A DNA stretch of 6,749 nucleotides from Anaerolineales bacterium (GTDB lineage Bacteria; Chloroflexota; Anaerolineae; Anaerolineales; DRMV01). The stretch lies in contig WFUL01000050.1 in NCBI GenBank assembly GCA_015484985.1, positions 1-6,749 on the forward strand. The letters are read 5' to 3'. The position numbers and the translations under genes were made by a program. Positions 1-6,749 of this stretch are shown one piece after another; the first letter of the stretch is position 1, and each line of letters opens with the position of its first letter. The notes beneath the pieces were generated by a model. It made no database searches. It saw only the letters and a program-made list of their open reading frames with translations, and was not told the DNA's origin.

Positions 1-3000
1 CTGTACCCGGTCAGCCCAATGCTCTCACCTGGGGCAACAGGCGGGTGTACCCACCGGACATCTCAGCCAACGGTGAAAGCACCGGACATCCCTTCACGCC
101 GAAGGCGAGAGAAAGGCACAGGTCCGGCCTTCCCAGAGCCAGATCTCGCGCCTACTAAACTGAAATACGCTCTGTGATGAACGGTCGGCGGTCAGCGGTG
201 GCTGGCGGTGGGCTTACCGCGCCACGGCTTACAGGCTTTCAAAGCGTGCAGTGAAGAACCGCAACGTGGGCGGTTCGTAGACCATGCGCAATCCCTTCAC
301 CGACTCCCGACGTTTCCACACACCCACCACCCCTTCCACCACCGCATCCATGTGGCTGCGGGTGTACACCCGCCGGGGGATAGTGATGCGCACCAATTCC
401 AGTTTGGGATAGCGATGGTCCCCGGTCTTGGGGTCCCGCCCCGCGGACACCGTGCCCCGTTCCATGGTGCGCACACCGCTCTCCACGTAGATTTCCGCGG
501 CCAGGCGCTGGGCCGGGAATTCGTGTTGGGGAATGTGCGGGAAGAAGGCTTTGGCATCCAGATATACCGCATGTCCTCCCACCGGCACCACGATGGGCAC
601 GCCTTCCTCCAGTAACCGCTGACCCAAATACCGGGTCTGCTCCACCCGCGCGCGAATGTGGTCGTCGTTCACCATCTCGTACAGGCCCTGGGCCATGGCC
701 CAGAGGTCCCGGGGCGCCAGACCGCCATTGGCCATTTCCCCCTCGAAGTAGCGCATGAAACGCACCATGCGTTCGTACCATTCCCGATGGCGCACGGCGA
801 TGAAACCACTGATGTTGAGCAAGGGGTCCTTCTTGGCCGAAAAGGTCAGGCCGTCGGCATAGGACATGAGTTCCCGCAGGATGTCGGCCACGGGGCGGCC
901 TTGCTGTCCCGGCTCTCGTTGTTGGATGAGATAGGCGTTCTCCGCGCACCGGGTGGCGTCGAAAATCAGCGGGACGCCGTACTTGCGGGCGACTTCCGCC
1001 AGACGCCGGGTTGCCCGCAAGGAAACGGGCTGTCCCCCCGCCATGTTCACGTTCATCTCCAGGCAGATGTAGGCCACCTTTTCCGGACCCTTTTCCTGCA
1101 AGAAGCGCTCCACGGCATCCACGTCCAGGTCGCCCTTGAAGGGGTATTCGCTACGCGGGTCATGGGCCTGGGGCACGATGAGGTCCACGAAAATGCCTCC
1201 GGCCCGCTCCTGGTGTTCCCGCGTGGTGGTGAAGTACATGTTGTTGATGACGTACTGGCCCGGTCGAATGAGCACCTGGGAGAGCACATGTTCCGCGGCC
1301 CGGCCCTGGTGAGTGGGCACGACGTAGGGGAAGCCCAACACCTGAGCCACGGCTTCCCGGAAGGATTCGAACGCACGATTGGGACTCGAGGTCTCCGGTG
1401 CCGCCATCAAGCGGGACCACTGCTCGCTGCTCATGGCCGCGGTGCCCGAGTCGGTCAACAAATCCAGATAAACGTCCTCCGAACGCAACAGGAAGGTGTT
1501 GTAACCCGCCTCCCGAATGGCCCGCTCCCGCTCTGCGCGGCTGCGCCGCACCAGGACCTCCACCATCTTGGCCGTGTACGGCGGGGTGGTGTTCAGAGAA
1601 AGAGGCTCCCCTGCCATCTGGGGGAAGAACGCACCTTCGGGTTGAAAACGCGCGTCCTCGGGGAAGACCTCCGGGTCGCCTCCCACTCGCGTCAGGGCAG
1701 GTATCCCGGAGCCATGCTCCCGGGTCACCTCCAGTGCCCGCACGGCCAGGTCCAGATGTTCGTTGAGATGGCGACGCAAGGGCAGGGCCAGGAAGAGGTC
1801 CCCATGGAGAACGCCGGCCCGTACGCCCGTGAGCACGTAAAGACCGGCCGCGAGGGCAAAGCCCGCCCACGCCGTCTCTCGACCCAACATCTCCCTGGCA
1901 CGCACCTGCAAGCCCCACAAATTGGGCGCATCCACGATGGGAATCCCCGCCCTTCGGGCCGCGTCCCGCCAGGCGGCCAGGCGGGCCAGGTGGTTGGTGA
2001 ACCATTCCCCGTATCCCACTTCCTCCAGGCCCCGGGCCAAAGCCTCCATGTCCCGACCCGCGAGCCCACCGTAGGTGTGCAGGCCCTCAAAGACCACCAC
2101 ATAGGTTCGGAATTTGAGGTAATCCGCTTCGTCCCGGCCCATGATGAGGGCACCCGTATGGGTGAACCCGTCCTCCCGGGCGTTCCACACCACCACGTCG
2201 GCCTGCTGGGCCAACGTCCGCACCCGTTCCAAAGCCTGCGCCGGGCCATACGCATGGTGGGCCCACAGGAAGAGACCCGAGGCGTTCAACAAAAGAAAGG
2301 CCCCGGCATCACGAGCCAGGGCCAGCAGGGCTTCCAGGTTCTCAGGATTCCAGGGTTGATACCTCAAGGCTTCGGTGACCGGGCGCACGTATACCAGCGG
2401 GCTGGCATGGCTCGTCAAGGCCTGTTTCCAGGCCTCCAGGTCGCCCTCCCAGCCCCCCGGACCCGCCGAGACCGGTACTTCCACCAGGGGTGAACCAAAG
2501 CGGCCCAGGTGATAGCGCTCCAGGGGCGTCAGCGGCGTGGCCACCACCGGCCGTTTCTCCTGCAGATAGGCATGGGCCACCAGGTTGAGGGCACCCCGTC
2601 CCCGATGGGCGGGCACCACCCAATGGATGCCAAAACGCTCCCGGGCCCCTTCCAGAAAGGCGTAGAAATTCCGACTTCCGGCATAGGCTTCATCGCCCAG
2701 GAGCATCCCGCTCCACTGCCCATCGCTCATGGCATGTTGCCCGCGATGGCTCAGGAAATCGAGGAAGACCCCTTCGTCGGGGAGACGATACACATTGCAG
2801 CCCGCGTTGAGCAGCGCCGCCCTTCGCCACGCCAGGTTCGGACGCCGTCGCACCTCCACCGCCTTGAGACGAAAGGCTTCGACTGGATACATCATGCATA
2901 CCTCCCGACACGAAACTGGGCGCGGCCATTATAGCACGGCCCCAAAGGGCATCGCCGCGGGCAACGGCCAATGCGCAAGAGTTCACAAAGTGCCCTTACT

Positions 3001-6000
3001 GCTGGGCACGGTGTTGAGGCGTCGGGGGTCCAGGCGGGTGGCCTGATGCAAGGCCCGGGCCAGTCCCTTGAAAAGGGCCTCGGCCTGATGGTGGTCATCC
3101 TCCCCGTACAGGACCTGGGCGTGCAGGTTCATGCGACCCGTGGTGGCCAGCGAACGGAAGAAGTGGCCGATGAGGGACGTGGGCAACCCGCCCACGGCGG
3201 GCGTGTGCCACTGGACCCGAAAGACCACATAAGGACGCCCGGAGAGGTCGACCACCACCCGGGCCAGGGCTTCGTCCATGGGGACGTAGGCAAACCCCAT
3301 GCGCACGATGCCTTTGCGCTCCCCCAGGGCCCGGTCCAGGGCCATCCCCAGGGTCAGGGCCACATCCTCCACGGTGTGGTGCGGATCGACGTGCAAGTCC
3401 CCCTGAGCCTCCACCGTGAGGTCGAACAGCCCGTGGACCGCGAGTTGCGCCAACATATGGTCGAGGAAACCAATACCCGTCTCGCCCTGAAAGCGCCCCC
3501 GACCATCCAGGTTCCACTCGACCCGAACCCGGGTTTCCCGGGTGCCACGGCTTATCTGGGCGCGGCGAGGGATTGGGGTGTCCATTGAGCCAGTGCCTCC
3601 AGCAAGCGGTCCGTATCCTCAGGACGGCCGACGCTGATGCGCACGCAATCGGAGAGTCCGGGCGTGGAGAAGTACCGGACCAGAATCCCGTGTTCCTGCG
3701 CCAGGTAATCCCGCAAGGCCTGGGCGGAACCCTCCCGGACCCGTACCAGGATGAAATTGGTCTGGGAGGGGTAGGGTTCCAGATAAGGCACGGTCTGCAA
3801 GGCTTCGTACAGCCTTTTCCGCTCGGCCTGCAGCCGTTCCACGATGGGAATCAAATCCTCCCGATGGCGTAAGGTGACCTCCGCGGCCACCTGGGCGGCG
3901 ACGGACACGTTGTAGGGCTGTTTGACCTTCCACAAGGCTTCTGTGAGCCACAGGGGGAAAGCACCGTACCCCACCCGCAACCCGGCCAGGCCCGCGGCCT
4001 TACTGAAGGTGCGCAACACCACCAGGTTCTTTCGGTGGGGAACTTCCCGGATGCGGCTGTTCCCTTCCCCCAGAGGGCCACCGTTGTCGGTGAACTCGAT
4101 ATAGGCCTCGTCCAGGACGACCACCGTGGGCAACTCCAGGAGGGCGTCCACGACCTCACGGGAGAGCAGCGAACCGTCGGGATTGTTCGGAGTGGCCAGA
4201 AAGAGCACCTTGGGACGGTACACCCGCACCGCGTCCATCAACGCGTCCACCCGCAAGGAAAAATCGGGGTTGCGGGGCACTTCCACCACGCGCGCGTTGT
4301 ACACTCGTGCCACGAAACTGTACATGCCAAAAGTGGGCGGGCAGTCCACCAACACGTCACCGGGGTCCATAAGCACCCGGATGATGAGTTCGATGAGTTC
4401 GTCTGCCCCTGCGCCCACGAAGAAGTGCTCCATGGGCAGGTCGTAGGTTTCGGCCAGGGCCTGTCGCAGCCTGCGGCTTTCGGGGTCGGGGTAGATATGA
4501 GGGTAGGCCAGGTGGGCCAGGGCCTCCCGCACCTGGGGAAGGGGACCGTAAGGATTCTCGTTGGCGTCCAGTTTGACCAGCGTTTCGGGGTCCCGGCCCA
4601 GCCTTCGGGCCAGAACGTCGTAGGGCTCCACCGGCTTATAGGGCGGCAACTGGTGCAGATGTGCGCGCAGCGAAGACATCGTCAGGCTTCCTCCTGCAAG
4701 GCGTCCAACAGGGCTTTCGAACGGGGCGGTTCCTCCTCAAAGATGTAGCGCACCGGCGTGACAATCACACCGCTGCCCCCGATGGCCCGCAACTCCCGAA
4801 TGGCCTGATGCAGGTCGGCCTGGCGTACCACAATGGAAATGGAATACCAGGTCGTTCCCCGCTCCTGGGCGGAGAAGACGGGGGCAATGGTGGGTCCTTG
4901 CAAGCCCCGAATATGGGGTTGCGACAGCACCCGTTGGGCCACGGCTTCCGGGCTTTCCCCCCGGATGTTGGCAATGACCAGATAGTTCTCCTCGGCCCGC
5001 AAACGGGCTTCGATGTACTCCAACAACCTCAGGGCCACATCCAGCACCCGAGCACGCTGCTTGAGATTCTCGCGGTTGCCGATAAGCACCGCCTGGGAAG
5101 TCAGGATGACCCCGTCCTCCAGGGGACGCAGGCGATTGTCGCGTAAGGTCTGGCCCGTGGTGACCAAATCGCTGATGACGTCTGCATAGCCGATGTAGGG
5201 CGCGGTCTCCAGCGCCCCTTCCACCACGACCAGGCTATGGGGGACCTGATGCCGGGCCAGGAACCGGGAGGTCAGACGGGGGAACTTGGTGGCCACCCGC
5301 AGGGCGCGGTCCAGATGTTCGCGGCAGTAGGACCGCAAATCGGCCATGGTATGCACGTCGGACCAGGCTTCCGGCACGGCCAGGGTCAGCGCGCAGTGAC
5401 CAAACCCCAAAGCATCGTGCAGGATGAGCACTTCGTTGCCTTCTCCCCGACGCTCTTCCACCACATCCCGACCGGTGATGCCCAAATCCACGCTACCTTC
5501 CCGCACGCTGACCACGATGTCCGCGGCTCGCTGGAAGAGCACCAGGATTTCGGGGAGCACGGGAATACGGGCCTGGTACTGACGGGGATTGGGATGCTCG
5601 ACTTCCAGACCACACCGGGCCAGGAAATCCAGCGCGGCCTGGGCCAGGCGGCCTTTCGAAGGAAGCGAGAGTCGCACCTCTCCTTGTCGACGTTGGAGCC
5701 AGGGCAGGGTCATGGCGTCCTCCGGGTGGAGAAAGTATACCAAACCAAAAAGGGGTGGCGCTGGGCCACCCCTGGGACGGAATGCCGATGGAAAACCGGG
5801 ACCCCGCGGCCCGGCAGAGCCTATGCGCCCGTCTCCACGACCTGGCGGCCCTTATAATGCCCGCAATTGGGGCACACCCGATGGGGCAGCCGGGGCTCGC
5901 CACAATTGGGACAGTTGACCAATTTCGGACCACGCAACTTCCACTGAGCCCGACGATGGCGGGTATACGAACGGGGCAGTTTCTTCTTTGGAACAGGGGG

Positions 6001-6749
6001 CATCGTTCCTTACCTCCACGAAACAGACTCACCACATCTTTGCTCGCCCAAACAACCCAAGAACGAGCACCGAGGCCATTGTAGAAGGTCGGCTCCGGAA
6101 AGTCAAGATGCAGGCTGAGGTAAAGAGATAATGCAGGCAGCGCCATGCCGGATACAGCATCTTTTTTGCCTTCTGTTATAATGATGAAAAAACAGGTCTG
6201 AGGTGTAATATGTCCAGGGTGGCGTTACGAGTGCTGATTCGCAACATTGATGATTTGATTGCCCAGGAATCCTATCAAAAGGCCTTTCTGCAGGCCCGCC
6301 ATGTGCTCTATCACTTCCCCAAATATCTGGACGCGTACCGGGTGATGGGCAAGGCCTTTCTGGAGGCCCGGCAATATAGCAACGCCCTGGACATCTTCTT
6401 GCGTTTGCTCTCCGCGGTCCCGGACGACTTCCTGGCCCACGTGGCCCTGAGCATCATTCGGGAAGAGGAAGGCGACCTGGAGGCCGCCATCTGGCACATG
6501 GAACGGGCGTTCGAGGTGCAGCCCTCCAACTTGTTGGTGCAGGAAGAATTGCAACGCCTGTACCGGGAACGGGAAGGGGTTGCGCCCCCGCGCATTCATC
6601 CCACCCGCGCCACCCTGGCCCGCATTTACGTGCGCGCCGGCCTTTACCCGCAGGCCATTGTGGAACTGGAAGCCCTGTTGAAAGAACACCCCAAACGTTA
6701 CGACCTGATGGGCCTCTTGAGCGAGGTCTACGAGCGGGTGGGCCAGGAC

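Overview
The window reads as bacterial chromosome of fairly high GC (about 60 % by eye). The gene style suggests a Chloroflexota-like, possibly thermophilic, bacterium: a Cys4 zinc-ribbon L32, a long-form HisG, tightly packed his genes and a TPR protein divergent from rpmF. That taxonomic guess is inference and weak. All complete genes lie on the minus strand; one gene at the right edge runs on the plus strand and leaves the window.

Layout from right to left, in the direction of transcription. A TPR-repeat protein (6210 to beyond 6749, +) and rpmF for ribosomal protein L32 (6003-5821, -) diverge from a 206-bp intergenic region holding a promoter for each. A strong intrinsic terminator (5747-5773) ends rpmF. 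Immediately after it an extended -10 promoter starts a compact histidine-biosynthesis operon: hisG (5713-4682), hisC (4679-3552, 2 nt after hisG) and hisB (3585-2983, overlapping hisC by 34 nt). These encode step 1 (ATP phosphoribosyltransferase), the histidinol-phosphate aminotransferase step and the imidazoleglycerol-phosphate dehydratase step; the other his genes are not here. After an 87-nt gap with its own extended -10 promoter comes an 888-codon gene (2895-229). The last 228 bases at the left edge hold no gene I can see, only a short direct repeat that may be an insertion-sequence end.

The most unusual item is the 888-residue protein. It is two tyrosine phenol-lyase/tryptophanase-type PLP lyases fused head to tail. 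The C-terminal half (residues about 433-888) lines up without gaps, at a constant offset of 432, with Citrobacter freundii tyrosine phenol-lyase as I recall that sequence. It keeps every residue the enzyme contributes to its own active site, including the PLP lysine (K689) and the phenol-recognising arginine (R813). The N-terminal half has lost the PLP lysine (Glu at 241), the Asp, the Arg residues and the aromatic clamp. It does keep the residues a TPL subunit lends to its neighbour's active site: Tyr71 and the loop with L272 and Y275. The C-terminal half has lost exactly those (Ser503, Glu720, Asn723). The two halves therefore look complementary: one polypeptide with one active site built from a catalytic half and a non-catalytic partner half.
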